NCBI RefSeq assembly: GCF_016864375.1
Contig: NZ_CP069354.1
Coordinates: 3,445,501 to 3,509,500 of the forward strand
Origin: Microvirga sp. VF16
Lineage (GTDB): Bacteria; Pseudomonadota; Alphaproteobacteria; Rhizobiales; Beijerinckiaceae
Direction: 5' to 3'
DNA: 64,000 nt
Shown here: positions 38,762 through 47,478 of the stretch, in pieces
How positions within the stretch are numbered: the stretch's first letter is position 1
Layout: the number at the start of each line of letters is the position of its first letter
The notes under the pieces: model-generated
The model's database searches: none
What the model saw: only the letters and a program-made list of their open reading frames with translations
What the model was told of the DNA's origin: nothing
Program-made: the position numbers and the translations under genes

Positions 38762-38966
38762 ATTTCTGACCCCAAAATCTCCAACGGCAAGCCATTCCCG
38801 ACCTGCAGCACAATTAACGTGGCATTAGGACGTTATGCTACCAAAGCATAACAGACCTACATTATTACCACTCCTCTTCGGCGCCGCACATGCGTATATA
38901 CCGCACTGCAAACGCAAGAACAAAGGCACCGGTCAACACCGGCCGGCAACTGAATAGGAGTTCCCA

Positions 38967-39122
38967 ATGTTCGTTTCTTACATCCTCTCTAAAGTCCGCG
39001 CTTATCTGCGTTATCGCGAGACTGTCCGTGAGCTGTCGCTGCTTTCGGACCGCGAGCTCGACGATCTCGGCATCTCCCGGTTCCAGATCGAGAGCATTGC
39101 TCGCCAGAACGCTTTCGCGTAA
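38967..39122 (+). CDS. DUF1127 (YjiS-like) small protein
   Basis: A protein of 51 residues: MFVSYILSKVRAYLRYRETV, then RELSLLSDRELDDLGISRFQ, and IESIARQNAFA. The L..LSDREL.DLGI.R..I block defines DUF1127. Short members like this are abundant in alphaproteobacteria, and some affect phosphate and carbon metabolism or RNA turnover by helping RNA-protein contacts. An AGGAG site six bases before the ATG fixes the start. A terminator follows. Confidence 0.9.
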   Translation: MFVSYILSKVRAYLRYRETVRELSLLSDRELDDLGISRFQIESIARQNAFA

Positions 39123-39151
39123 AACTTCGCTGCATCGCAGCAAAAGGCCCT

Positions 39152-39180
39152 AGCCCGCCTCTGGCGGGCTTTCGCTTTTC
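39152..39180 (+). terminator. Rho-independent terminator after the DUF1127 gene
   Basis: AGCCCGCC-TCT-GGCGGGCT is followed by TTCGCTTTTC. It ends just before the convergent SDR gene. Confidence 0.85.
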
Positions 39181-39190
39181 TAGGGCGGGG

Positions 39191-39949
39191 TCAGCGCCCG
39201 CCCGAGACCGGAATATTGGCGCCAGTGATGTAAGATGCGGCATCCGACATCAGAAACAGCACTGCCTCGGCAATTTCCTCGGGCTCTCCGATCCGGTTCA
39301 GCGGAATGAAGGGACGCAGCCTCTCCAAGCGGCCGGCATCCTGGGTGCTCCGCTCGTGGATGTCGGTTTTCGTCATGCCAGGCGACACGGCATTGACCCG
39401 GACACCTTCGCCTGCAAGCTCCTTCGCCAATCCGACGGTCAGAGAGTCGACGGCCCCTTTCGACGCGGCGTACCAGACATACTCGTTCGGGCTCCCCAGG
39501 GCCGCGGCAACGGACGAGATGTTGACGATGGTTCCGCCCTGTCCGCCATGGCTTGTGGACAGACGCCTCGCAGCCTCCCGGGCCACCCAGATCGCTCCCA
39601 GCACATTGATATCGATGCAGGCCCGAATGGTTTCTGAAGAAGCCTGATCCAGCTTGCTGGATTTGCCCGTGATCCCGGCATTGTTGACCACATGCGAGAT
39701 CGGTCCGAGCGCAGCTTCCGCCTCGTCGAACATACGCATGATATCGGCCTCGATAGCGACATCGCCCTGGCACGCGACGGCAGCAGCCCCGGACGCCCGG
39801 CAGGCGGAAAGGACCTGATCGGCAGCCTCGCGCTCGGATCGATAGGTAATGGCGACATCGTAGCCGCGCGCTGCCGCGAGCTGCGCCAAAGCAGCCCCTA
39901 TGCCGCGGCTACCACCTGTAATAAGGACGACGGGACGCCTGGATTGCAT
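39191..39949 (-). CDS. SDR family oxidoreductase
   Basis: A protein of 252 residues, a classical short-chain dehydrogenase. PVVLITGGSRGIGAALAQLA is the dinucleotide-binding TGxxxGxG motif, VVNNAGI the NNAG motif, and a conserved Ser precedes YAASK, the catalytic Tyr-x-x-x-Lys. SPGMTKTDIHE and the end ITGANIPVSGGR are standard. Arg residues after the first strand (TYRSERE) suggest NADP(H). Substrate unknown. The ATG at 39949 places the motif at the usual position. It is divergent from trmFO. Confidence 0.9.
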   Translation of the reverse strand: MQSRRPVVLITGGSRGIGAALAQLAAARGYDVAITYRSEREAADQVLSACRASGAAAVACQGDVAIEADIMRMFDEAEAALGPISHVVNNAGITGKSSKLDQASSETIRACIDINVLGAIWVAREAARRLSTSHGGQGGTIVNISSVAAALGSPNEYVWYAASKGAVDSLTVGLAKELAGEGVRVNAVSPGMTKTDIHERSTQDAGRLERLRPFIPLNRIGEPEEIAEAVLFLMSDAASYITGANIPVSGGR

Positions 39950-40035
39950 GGCGTTCAAAGCCTTTCCAAAACTCAACCAGCTCAGCTTGACCAGGGCTCC
40001 CGAGGGAGTCAACAAAGCCGCTCGGGAGAATGAAT

Positions 40036-41454
40036 ATGAGCACCATCGAACCCATCCATGTCATCGGCGGCGGCCTCGCTGGTTCAGAAGCAACCTGGCA
40101 GATCGCCCAGGCCGGTGTGCCCGTCATCCTCCACGAGATGCGTCCTGTGCGCGGCACCGACGCGCACAAAACGGAAGGTCTCGCCGAGCTCGTCTGCTCG
40201 AATTCCTTCCGCTCGGACGATGCAGAAACCAACGCGGTCGGCCTGCTCCATCAGGAGATGCGAAGCCTCGGTTCACTCATCATGGCGAAAGGCGACGCCA
40301 ATCAGGTGCCCGCAGGCGGCGCGCTGGCAGTCGATCGCGAGGGCTTTTCTGACGCTGTGACGGCGGCGCTTGAGGCGCATCCGCTCGTCACCATCGAGCG
40401 TGGCGAAATCGCTGGTCTGCCGCCGGAGGATTGGTCCTCCGTCATCGTCGCCACCGGCCCCCTCACCTCACCGGCTTTGGCCGAGGCGATCCTTCAGCTG
40501 ACGGGCGAGACGTCGCTCGCCTTCTTCGACGCCATCGCGCCCATCGTCTATCGCGAGTCCATCAACATGGACGTGGCCTGGTTCCAGTCGCGCTACGACA
40601 AGGTCGGGCCGGGCGGCACGGGCAAGGACTATATCAACTGCCCGATGACCAAGGAGCAGTATGACGCCTTCATCGATGCCTTGCTCGCTGGCGACAAGAC
40701 CGAGTTCAAGGAATGGGAGGCCAACACCCCCTATTTCGACGGCTGCCTGCCCATCGAGGTCATGGCCGAGCGCGGCCGCGAGACCCTGCGCCACGGACCG
40801 ATGAAGCCGGTCGGTCTCACCGATCCGCGCAACCCGGACAAGAAGCCCTACGCCATCGTGCAGCTGCGCCAGGACAATGCGCTCGGCACTCTTTTCAACA
40901 TGGTCGGTTTCCAGACCAAGCTGAAATACGGCGCACAGACCGGCATCCTGCGCATGATCCCGGGCCTGGAGAATGCCGAGTTCGCGCGTCTCGGCGGCAT
41001 CCATCGCAACACCTATCTCAACTCGCCCAAGCTCCTCGATCCGACCCTGCGCCTGAAGGCCATGCCGCGCCTGCGCTTTGCAGGTCAGATCACCGGCTGC
41101 GAAGGCTATGTGGAGAGCGCCGCCGTCGGCCTCATGACCGGCCGCTTCGCCGCCGCCGAACGTTTGGGCCAGCCGATCCAGCCGTTGCCGCATACCACGG
41201 CGCTCGGCGCGCTCATTAACCACATCACCGGCGGGCATATCGAGACCATCGACGAGGGGCCACGCTCCTTCCAGCCGATGAACATCAATTTCGGCCTGTT
41301 CCCGCCGCTGGCCCAAGCTCCGAAGGCCGAAGACGGCAAGCGTCTGCGTGGCCCGGCCAAGGCCATCGCCAGAAAAAAGGCGCTGACGGATCGCGCGCGC
41401 GCGGATCTGGTGGCTTGGATGTCAGGCGGGGAACTTCCGGCAGCGGCGGAGTAA
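40036..41454 (+). CDS. trmFO: Methylenetetrahydrofolate-tRNA (uracil-54-C5)-methyltransferase
   Basis: A protein of 472 residues, the normal family size. It makes ribothymidine at position 54 of tRNA using methylenetetrahydrofolate and FAD. The opening [18 protein letters not shown] is the FAD-binding GxGxxG, and [20 protein letters not shown] is the signature of TrmFO, which separates it from the related MnmG. Later [12 protein letters not shown] and [16 protein letters not shown] are also conserved. The ATG at 40036 has GGGAG seven bases upstream; another ATG two codons earlier is in frame. Confidence 0.96.
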   Translation: MSTIEPIHVIGGGLAGSEATWQIAQAGVPVILHEMRPVRGTDAHKTEGLAELVCSNSFRSDDAETNAVGLLHQEMRSLGSLIMAKGDANQVPAGGALAVDREGFSDAVTAALEAHPLVTIERGEIAGLPPEDWSSVIVATGPLTSPALAEAILQLTGETSLAFFDAIAPIVYRESINMDVAWFQSRYDKVGPGGTGKDYINCPMTKEQYDAFIDALLAGDKTEFKEWEANTPYFDGCLPIEVMAERGRETLRHGPMKPVGLTDPRNPDKKPYAIVQLRQDNALGTLFNMVGFQTKLKYGAQTGILRMIPGLENAEFARLGGIHRNTYLNSPKLLDPTLRLKAMPRLRFAGQITGCEGYVESAAVGLMTGRFAAAERLGQPIQPLPHTTALGALINHITGGHIETIDEGPRSFQPMNINFGLFPPLAQAPKAEDGKRLRGPAKAIARKKALTDRARADLVAWMSGGELPAAAE

Positions 41455-41459
41455 TACCC

Positions 41460-41706
41460 ACTGTCATCCCAGACGCCGTCAGGCGATCCGGGATCGGACG
41501 CAGGACAAGCGCCAAAACCTCAACCTGTCATCCCCGCGCAGGCGGGGATCCATAAACACGACGCTTCAGGACAGGGCGGCAGCGGCACACCTTGTTCTGC
41601 ATCGTCAGCGGATATGGATCCCGGGCTCCGCTGCGCGGCCCCGGGATGACAGTGTTCTATTCTGAAAACGATCCCGGATCTGCGCTACGCTTCGTCCGGG
41701 ATGACG
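41460..41706. repeat. Block of family A repeats
   Basis: Successive palindromes: TGTCATCCCAGACGCCGTCA with GATCCGGGATCGG, TGTCATCCCCGCGCAGGCGG, ATGGATCCCGGGCTCCGCTG with GCGGCCCCGGGATGACAG, and GATCCCGGATCTGCGC with GTCCGGGATGACG. They occupy the gap between the convergent trmFO and phytoene synthase-like genes. No gene is supported. Confidence 0.8.
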
Positions 41707-41724
41707 TGGAAGATACTGCGCTCT

Positions 41725-42570
41725 CTAAAACGGCCCGCGCCAGAGCGCCCAGATCCGCCGCCATTGCGGCAGGTCCACGACGGTGTGGAACGGATCGTAG
41801 TCCCGCCGCTCCATCGTCTTGAGATAAGGCTCCACCAGCGCAAGCGGCTGGAAGGCTGGCTTCGCCGCATCAGGAATGGTCGTTCGCAAGGTGCGTGCCT
41901 GTTCGACGTGCCTGCGGGCGGCGGCGCGCAGATCGGCCAGCGCACCTTTCAGTCCCGGCCCGCCGCGTCCGGTCACGATATCCTCGCGCACCACTCCATG
42001 ACGCGTCAGGATGTCGGCAGGCACATAGACCTGCCCCTGCCGCGCATGATGCGGGAAAGCGCGCAGCAGACCCGTGATCGCGTAAGCCACACCTGCATGG
42101 CCGGCAGCATCCGCCGTGCCAGGATTGGTGCCATTGGCGAGGATGAGGCTCGAAAGCTGGATCAGGCTCGACGAGGTCTCGCCGCAATAGCCTTCCAAGT
42201 CGTTCAGGCTCGGCATCGGATCGTCATAGAGATCGAAGATCCGGGCATCGATCAGGTCGACGAAGGATTGTCGGGGCAGGCGGAACTGCACGATGGTGTC
42301 GTCGAGCGCTGCCGCCACGGGGTTGGCGCGCACATCGCCCCGCGCCTCACCCTGCAGAGCATCCCGCCACCATTGCAGGCGGATCTCGCCGACGAGCGCT
42401 TCGCGCACCGCCTCGCGAACGCGGGCAACCTCGAAATTGAAGGCATAGAGCGCGTGAAGGTGCGGGCGCTTGTCGGCGGGCGCAAAGAGGCTCGCCCAGT
42501 AACGGTCCGGATCGGCCTCGCGCACGAGGGCTTCGCAATGGGCGAAGTTGGAGATTGCCTGTGGTGCCAT
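41725..42570 (-). CDS. Squalene/phytoene synthase-fold protein, NDUFAF6-like
   Basis: A protein of 281 residues with the isoprenoid synthase fold: LFAPADKRPHLHALYAFNFE near the start and LNDLEGYCGETSSSLIQL in the middle. In true enzymes the second aspartate motif reads like RDVGEDA; here the corresponding LLRAFPHHARQGQVYVPADI has no aspartates before RQG. Loss of these metal-binding residues suggests it is not a prenyl synthase. It resembles NDUFAF6, a mitochondrial complex I assembly factor of this fold, and lies next to a homologue of another such factor. A complex I role is inferred. Confidence 0.75.
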   Translation of the reverse strand: MAPQAISNFAHCEALVREADPDRYWASLFAPADKRPHLHALYAFNFEVARVREAVREALVGEIRLQWWRDALQGEARGDVRANPVAAALDDTIVQFRLPRQSFVDLIDARIFDLYDDPMPSLNDLEGYCGETSSSLIQLSSLILANGTNPGTADAAGHAGVAYAITGLLRAFPHHARQGQVYVPADILTRHGVVREDIVTGRGGPGLKGALADLRAAARRHVEQARTLRTTIPDAAKPAFQPLALVEPYLKTMERRDYDPFHTVVDLPQWRRIWALWRGPF

Positions 42571-42571
42571 C

Positions 42572-42958
42572 TTAGGGAACGGCGATCAGGGCGGCGCCGA
42601 CCTTGCGGTTCTCGGCGAGCAGGATGTTGTACGTGCGAGCGGCCGCTCCTGTCTGCATCACGTCGAGACTGATCCCCGCGTCGCGAAAGCGCGCGCGAAA
42701 CGCGGCCGGAAAGGCCACGATATCCGTTCCCGTTCCGAAGAGCAGCAATTCCAGCTCGTTGCTTTCGGCAAAGATGGGATCGAGCGCCTCATCCGTCAGC
42801 TCGGCCACGGAGTTGATGGGCCAAGCCCTGATCCCCGACGGGAGAGCCAGCAGCGAGCCGCGATGGGACATGTCCGCGAAGCGGAAGCCGCCATTGCCAT
42901 AGGCATCGAACGGATAGCGCCCGGGCAGGAAGCCATCATAGAGGCGACCATTGTTCAT
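42572..42958 (-). CDS. Mth938-like domain protein, NDUFAF3-like
   Basis: A protein of 128 residues. LYDGFLPGRYPFDAYGNGGF and SLLALPSGIRAWP open it; LELLLFGTGTDIVAFPAAFR is the core GTG motif; and GAAARTYNILLAENRKVGAA forms the conserved end. This is the Mth938/DUF498 fold, shared with NDUFAF3, a mitochondrial complex I assembly factor. It stands between secF and the NDUFAF6-like gene, four bases from secF and one base from the latter, so all are probably co-transcribed with secD. The bacterial function is not established. Confidence 0.82.
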   Translation of the reverse strand: MNNGRLYDGFLPGRYPFDAYGNGGFRFADMSHRGSLLALPSGIRAWPINSVAELTDEALDPIFAESNELELLLFGTGTDIVAFPAAFRARFRDAGISLDVMQTGAAARTYNILLAENRKVGAALIAVP

Positions 42959-42962
42959 GGTC

Positions 42963-43901
42963 TTACTCCGCTGCGGCGGCCCTGCTCTCCGGCACCTTGA
43001 CGGTCTCCGACCCGCGCAAGCCGATATAGATCAGCATGGGAGACGAAATGCAGATGGCCGAATACGTACAGATGACGACGCCATAGAGCATGACCTGCGC
43101 GAAGCCCTGGATCGCCTGGCCTCCGAAGAGCACCAGCGCCAGAAGCGAGAGCGCAGTCGTCGCCGCCGTCATCACCGTTCGGGACATGGTGTGGTTGATC
43201 GACAGGTTCAACAGCTCCTCGGCCGGCATCGTCTTGTAGCGGCGCATCAGCTCGCGGGTTCGGTCGAACACCACCACCGTTTCGTTGAGCGAATAGCCCA
43301 CGATGGTCAGGATCGCCGCAATCGAGGTCATGTTGAACTCATGCCGTGTGATCACGAAGAAGCCGATGGTCAGCACGATGTCGTGGAGCGTGCCGATGAT
43401 GGACGCAACCGCCAGCTCACGCTCGAAGCGGAACCAGAGATAGAACAGCACCGCGATGACCGAGAGCACGACGCCGATGGTGCCGGACTGAACGAGTTCG
43501 CCCGAAACACGCGGACCCACCGTCTCGACGCGGCGGAATTCGTAATCCGCACCGAAGGTGTCGCGCGCCTTCTGCACCACGGCCGTCTGCGCAGCCTCGC
43601 CGCCCGACTGGATCGGGAAACGCAGCGAGACCTCGCCAGCGGTGCCGAATTCCTGCACCTCCACGTCGCCGAAACCGAAACCTTCGGCCGTCTGGCGGAT
43701 CTGGCCGACATTGGCCTGACCGGACTTGGCCTGGATCTCCATGAGCGTGCCACCCCGGAAATCGATACCGAAGTTGAGGCCGCCGCTGAAGAGCATCAAC
43801 GCCGTCAGAATCGAGATGAGAGCCGACAGCGGGAACGAGAAGCGCCGGAAGCGCATGAAGTCGAAGTGTGAGTTTTCGGGCCAGAGGCGAACGAGGCGCA
43901 C
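42963..43901 (-). CDS. secF: Protein translocase subunit SecF
   Basis: A protein of 312 residues. With SecD and YajC it uses the proton gradient to drive late steps of protein export through SecYEG. One N-terminal membrane segment is followed by the periplasmic part (NFGIDFRGGTLMEI is the D4-like signature), then five more segments including SIIGTLHDIVLTIGFFVITR and VGYSLNETVVVFDRTRE, both typical SecF motifs. The GTG at 43901, eight bases after AGGAG, is preferred to the one at 43910. It starts 12 bases after the secD stop. Confidence 0.97.
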   Translation of the reverse strand: MRLVRLWPENSHFDFMRFRRFSFPLSALISILTALMLFSGGLNFGIDFRGGTLMEIQAKSGQANVGQIRQTAEGFGFGDVEVQEFGTAGEVSLRFPIQSGGEAAQTAVVQKARDTFGADYEFRRVETVGPRVSGELVQSGTIGVVLSVIAVLFYLWFRFERELAVASIIGTLHDIVLTIGFFVITRHEFNMTSIAAILTIVGYSLNETVVVFDRTRELMRRYKTMPAEELLNLSINHTMSRTVMTAATTALSLLALVLFGGQAIQGFAQVMLYGVVICTYSAICISSPMLIYIGLRGSETVKVPESRAAAAE

Positions 43902-43913
43902 GATACGCACTCC

Positions 43914-45521
43914 TTAGAACGGAAGAGCTTTGGGACGCATCCAGTGATACCAGAGCGCAATCATCATGCGCGTCAGGGTCACGGCGGTGAGAACCGTCGT
44001 CAGGATGCCGAGGATAAACACGACGGCGAAGCCGCGCACCGGACCGGAGCCGAGGAAGAACAGGATCACGGCCGCGATCGCCATGGTGCTGTTGGAATCG
44101 ACGATGGTTGCGAAGGCCCGGTCGAAGCCCGCCTGGATGGCCGAGACGATCGACCTTCCTGCATGCGCTTCTTCGCGGATGCGTTCATAGATCAGCACGT
44201 TCGAGTCGACCGCCGTGCCGATGGTCAGAACGATACCGGCAATGCCCGGCAGCGTGAGTGTGGCTTCCAGCACCGACATGAGGCCGAAGATGAGGCCCAC
44301 ATGAACGAGGAGCGCGATATTCGCGAAGAGACCGAAGAGACCATAGGTCGCGAACATGAAGATGATCACGAAGATGCCTGCCACATAGGTCGCCATCTTG
44401 CCGGCCTCGATCGAGTCACGTCCGAGACCCGGGCCCACGGTGCGTTCTTCGACGATGGTGAGCTTGGCGGGCAGAGCACCGGAGCGGAGCAGAACGGCGA
44501 GGTTGTTGACCTGCTCCACGGTGAAGCTGCCGGAGATCTGGCCTGCGCCACCGGTAATCGGCGACTGGATCGTCGGTGCGGAGATCACCCGGTTGTCGAG
44601 CACGATGGCGAGCTGGCGTCCGAGATTTTCCGTTGTCGCCTGTCCGAAGCGCTGCGCGCCACGGATGTTGAAGCGGAAATTGACGATGGGCTGGTTGGTC
44701 TGCTGGTCGAAGGCCGGCTGAGCGTCGGTCAGGTCGCCGCCCTCGGCGATCACCCGGCGCTCGACCGGAACGCGCTGGCCGCCCGCATCCTCCATGGGAA
44801 GCATGTCGACATCGGTTGCCCCAGGTTGCGCGAGCAGGCGGAACTCGAGATTGCCGGTCTCGCCCAGGAGCGCCTTCAGCTGCTGCGGGTCCTGCAGGCC
44901 CGGAACCTGAACCAGAACGCGGTCGGCACCCTGGCGTTGGATGCTGGGCTCCGTGGTGCCGGTGGCGTCCACGCGGCGACGGATGACTTCGATGGACTGA
45001 TCGACGGCGCGGCGCACGCGCTCGTTGATGCCGGCCTCCGTATAGGTCAGCGTAATCACGCCATCCGGGGTCGTGTTGATCTCGATGGAATTGCCGCCGG
45101 CCTGGCCCAACATGGCATTGCCGATGGGCTGCGCCAGTTCGCGCAGGCGCGGCATCAGCCGGTCGCGGTCTGCCGCATCCGGAACGCGGATCTGGACGCC
45201 GCGGGGAACGGTCTGAATGCCGTTCTGGGACGAGACGCGGGTGTCGCGCAGGATGCGGCGGACGTCATCGCGGAGAATCGTGATCTGTCCACGCAGCAGA
45301 TCCTGGCTGTCGACCTCGAGGAGGACGTGGGAGCCGCCCTGCAGATCGAGGCCCAGCACGATGGCGCGGGACGGGACGAGCCAGGACGGCACCCAGCTCG
45401 GGATGGCATTCAAATAGGCCTGACGCTGCTCGCGATTCATCGTGCTCGGAACCGCAAGAAGCAGGCCGATCACAATGATCGCCACGGTGGCGATGATCTT
45501 CGACCTCGAGAAGCGCAGCAT
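43914..45521 (-). CDS. secD: Protein translocase subunit SecD
   Basis: A protein of 535 residues. ATVAIIVIGLLLAVPSTM is the first membrane segment. LGLDLQGGSHVLLEVD is the conserved family motif, RVDATGTTEPSIQRQGADRV belongs to the P1 periplasmic domain, and GAGQISGSFTVEQVNNLAVL precedes the C-terminal five-segment bundle. IAGIVLTIGTAVDSNVLIYE carries the conserved membrane aspartate for proton coupling. It works with SecF, encoded directly downstream, and YajC upstream. The ATG at 45521 fits family length; a GTG at 45542 is in frame. Confidence 0.97.
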   Translation of the reverse strand: MLRFSRSKIIATVAIIVIGLLLAVPSTMNREQRQAYLNAIPSWVPSWLVPSRAIVLGLDLQGGSHVLLEVDSQDLLRGQITILRDDVRRILRDTRVSSQNGIQTVPRGVQIRVPDAADRDRLMPRLRELAQPIGNAMLGQAGGNSIEINTTPDGVITLTYTEAGINERVRRAVDQSIEVIRRRVDATGTTEPSIQRQGADRVLVQVPGLQDPQQLKALLGETGNLEFRLLAQPGATDVDMLPMEDAGGQRVPVERRVIAEGGDLTDAQPAFDQQTNQPIVNFRFNIRGAQRFGQATTENLGRQLAIVLDNRVISAPTIQSPITGGAGQISGSFTVEQVNNLAVLLRSGALPAKLTIVEERTVGPGLGRDSIEAGKMATYVAGIFVIIFMFATYGLFGLFANIALLVHVGLIFGLMSVLEATLTLPGIAGIVLTIGTAVDSNVLIYERIREEAHAGRSIVSAIQAGFDRAFATIVDSNSTMAIAAVILFFLGSGPVRGFAVVFILGILTTVLTAVTLTRMMIALWYHWMRPKALPF

Positions 45522-45611
45522 CGTCAGCTCAACCTTTCTCACACACCCTGCCGCATCGATCTGCGGCGAACCGGCCCTTTCGCAGATGGGAAGGGCCGGC
45601 TTCTTTTCACA

Positions 45612-45944
45612 TCAGGCCTTGACCGGCTCGCTCTTGGAGCGAACTTCAGAGATCATGGCCCGAGCCACCTTCACCTTCACGCCTTCGGCAATCTCGACCT
45701 CGACATCAGCCGAATCCTCGACGACCTTCGTCACCTTGCCGATGATGCCGCCGGAGGTGACCACCGTGTCACCGCGGCGCACGTTCTTGATCATCTCCTG
45801 ATGGGCCTTCACCCGGCGCTGCTGAGGCCGGATGATCAGGAACCACATGATGACGAATATGAGGATGAACGGGACGAATTGAAGGATCATCTCCATTCCG
45901 CCCCCCGCGGGGGCCCCTTGTGCGAAGGCAGGTGTGATGAACAA
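45612..45944 (-). CDS. yajC: Preprotein translocase subunit YajC
   Basis: A protein of about 110 residues. After a short polar start (FITPAFAQGAPAGGG), one membrane segment (ILQFVPFILIFVIMWFLIII-type) precedes RPQQRRVKAHQEMIKNVRRG, the family signature, and a small beta domain (DTVVTSGGIIGKVTKVVEDS). It belongs to the SecDF-YajC complex. I chose a TTG at 45944 because GGAG lies six bases before it and homologues begin at FITPAFA; the ATG at 45956 is the alternative. It is first in the yajC-secD-secF run. Confidence 0.92.
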   Translation of the reverse strand: MFITPAFAQGAPAGGGMEMILQFVPFILIFVIMWFLIIRPQQRRVKAHQEMIKNVRRGDTVVTSGGIIGKVTKVVEDSADVEVEIAEGVKVKVARAMISEVRSKSEPVKA

Positions 45945-46149
45945 GCGGCTCTCCATGGATAAAGGCGCGTGGCAGGCACATTTTGGGCCCACCCGCGCCA
46001 GACGGGATTACAAAGCGTGGCGGACTATACCCATCGACTCGCCGAAATCAATGAAGTTGAAGGCCTTTCCCAAGGCTCCTTCCATGGACCCTTTGACGCT
46101 TTTTGCGCTAAGCAGTCCCCTCACCCACCTTGGATGGTTCTGACTCAAG

Positions 46150-47025
46150 ATGCCTGCAGACCTGAACTCCCCTGAATCCCTGGCGCTTTTGACGCGCATT
46201 GCCGATGCCCTGGAGCGCCTTACGCCCGCCGGCACCGCTCACGCCGATGTTACGGCGGCCGACGCCTTCGTCTGGCAGGCGGCGGGGCGCAGGCTCTCTC
46301 CCGTGCCGAAGGTGAACCGGGTCGAGATGAGCCTTTTGCGTGGCATCGACCGGGTTCGGGATCAGTTGGCTGAGAACACCCAGCGCTTCGCCAGGGGCCT
46401 GCCGGCCAACAATGCGCTTCTCTGGGGAGCCCGGGGTATGGGCAAGTCGTCCCTGGTCAAGGCGGTTCATGCCGAGATCAACTTCGCCAAACCTAGCGAT
46501 TCGCTCCCCCTCAAACTGATCGAGATCCACCGGGAGGACATCGAGACCCTTCCCGATCTCATGAGCCTCCTGCGCCCTGATCCGCACCGCTTCATCGTCT
46601 TCTGCGACGATCTCTCCTTCGATGCGGACGATACTTCGTACAAGTCGCTCAAAGCCGTGCTGGAGGGCGGGATCGAGGGTCGCCCCGACAACGTGATCTT
46701 CTACGCTACTTCCAACCGCCGTCACCTGCTGCCGCGGGACATGATGGAAAACGAGCGCTCCACCGCCATCAATCCGGGCGAGGCCGTCGAGGAGAAGGTC
46801 TCGCTATCGGACCGCTTCGGCCTCTGGCTGGGTTTCCACAAATGCAGCCAGGACGAGTATCTCGACATGGTCTTCGGCTATGTCGATCATCTCGGCCTGC
46901 AGGCGGACCGTGACGCTATTCGCGCCGAGGCCCTGGAATGGGCGACCACCCGGGGCGCGCGCTCCGGACGCACGGCGTGGCAGTTCATCCAGGATTTGGC
47001 CGGGCGGCTGGGCACGGCAATATAA
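46150..47025 (+). CDS. DUF815 family ATP-binding protein
   Basis: A protein of 291 residues with an AAA-like ATPase core. LLWGARGMGKSSLVKAVHAE is the Walker A region, RFIVFCDDLSFDADD Walker B, and VIFYATSNRRHLLPRDMMEN a sensor-type strand, followed by SLSDRFGLWLGFHKCSQDEY. This is the DUF815 family, whose role is unknown. It commonly lies beside yajC in alphaproteobacteria, as here, where it is divergent from yajC. The ATG at 46150 is the natural start. Confidence 0.85.
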   Translation: MPADLNSPESLALLTRIADALERLTPAGTAHADVTAADAFVWQAAGRRLSPVPKVNRVEMSLLRGIDRVRDQLAENTQRFARGLPANNALLWGARGMGKSSLVKAVHAEINFAKPSDSLPLKLIEIHREDIETLPDLMSLLRPDPHRFIVFCDDLSFDADDTSYKSLKAVLEGGIEGRPDNVIFYATSNRRHLLPRDMMENERSTAINPGEAVEEKVSLSDRFGLWLGFHKCSQDEYLDMVFGYVDHLGLQADRDAIRAEALEWATTRGARSGRTAWQFIQDLAGRLGTAI

Positions 47026-47039
47026 GAGGGGCCACCGCC

Positions 47040-47414
47040 ATGCGGGTCAAACGGATCGTCGCGAATATCCAGGCGTCCGATCTGGCGGCGGCCAAGCGCT
47101 TCTACGAGGACGCCCTCGGACTTGAGGTCCTCATGGACCTGGATTGGATTGTAACCTACGGCAGTGGCGAAAAGGCACTCGCGCAGATCAGCGTGGCGAC
47201 TCAGGGTGGTTCGGATACGCCGCTGCCGGATCTCTCCATCGAAGTGGACGATCTCGACGCGGCCCTCCTGCGCATGAAGAATGCCGGCTTTCCCATTCTT
47301 TACGGTCCGGCCGACGAACCCTGGGGCGTGCGTCGGTTTTATGTCCGGGACCCGTTCGGCAAGCTGGTCAACATTCTTGCTCACGCTCCCCATGAAGAAA
47401 GGGACGGTGGCTGA
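47040..47414 (+). CDS. VOC (glyoxalase/bleomycin resistance) family protein
   Basis: A protein of 124 residues: MRVKRIVANIQASDLAAAKR with FYEDALGLEVLMDLDW, and the second half GPADEPWGVRRFYVRDPFGK LVNI. The paired beta-alpha-beta-beta-beta units mark the vicinal oxygen chelate fold, but the canonical metal His/Glu positions are not all visible (the first strand has N rather than H), so activity is unclear. A GAGGGG site lies eight bases before the ATG. It follows the DUF815 gene by 14 bases and may share its transcript. Confidence 0.8.
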   Translation: MRVKRIVANIQASDLAAAKRFYEDALGLEVLMDLDWIVTYGSGEKALAQISVATQGGSDTPLPDLSIEVDDLDAALLRMKNAGFPILYGPADEPWGVRRFYVRDPFGKLVNILAHAPHEERDGG

Positions 47415-47427
47415 GCTCCACCGTCCC
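47401..47427. terminator. Hairpin between convergent genes
   Basis: GGGACGGTGG pairs with CCACCGTCCC, overlapping the stop codon of the VOC gene. There is no clear T run, so termination efficiency is uncertain. Confidence 0.5.
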
Positions 47428-47478
47428 CTCATTCGACCGGCCTCGAAGGCCGAGGACCGATCTAAACCGATTGCTTGA

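Noticed and set aside
43944-45962. A 672-codon plus-strand frame across secD and yajC
   Set aside because: It is antisense to well-supported genes and has a shadow-like composition.
46887-47432. A 181-codon minus-strand ORF across the DUF815 and VOC genes
   Set aside because: It is antisense to two genes with clear family motifs and good ribosome sites.
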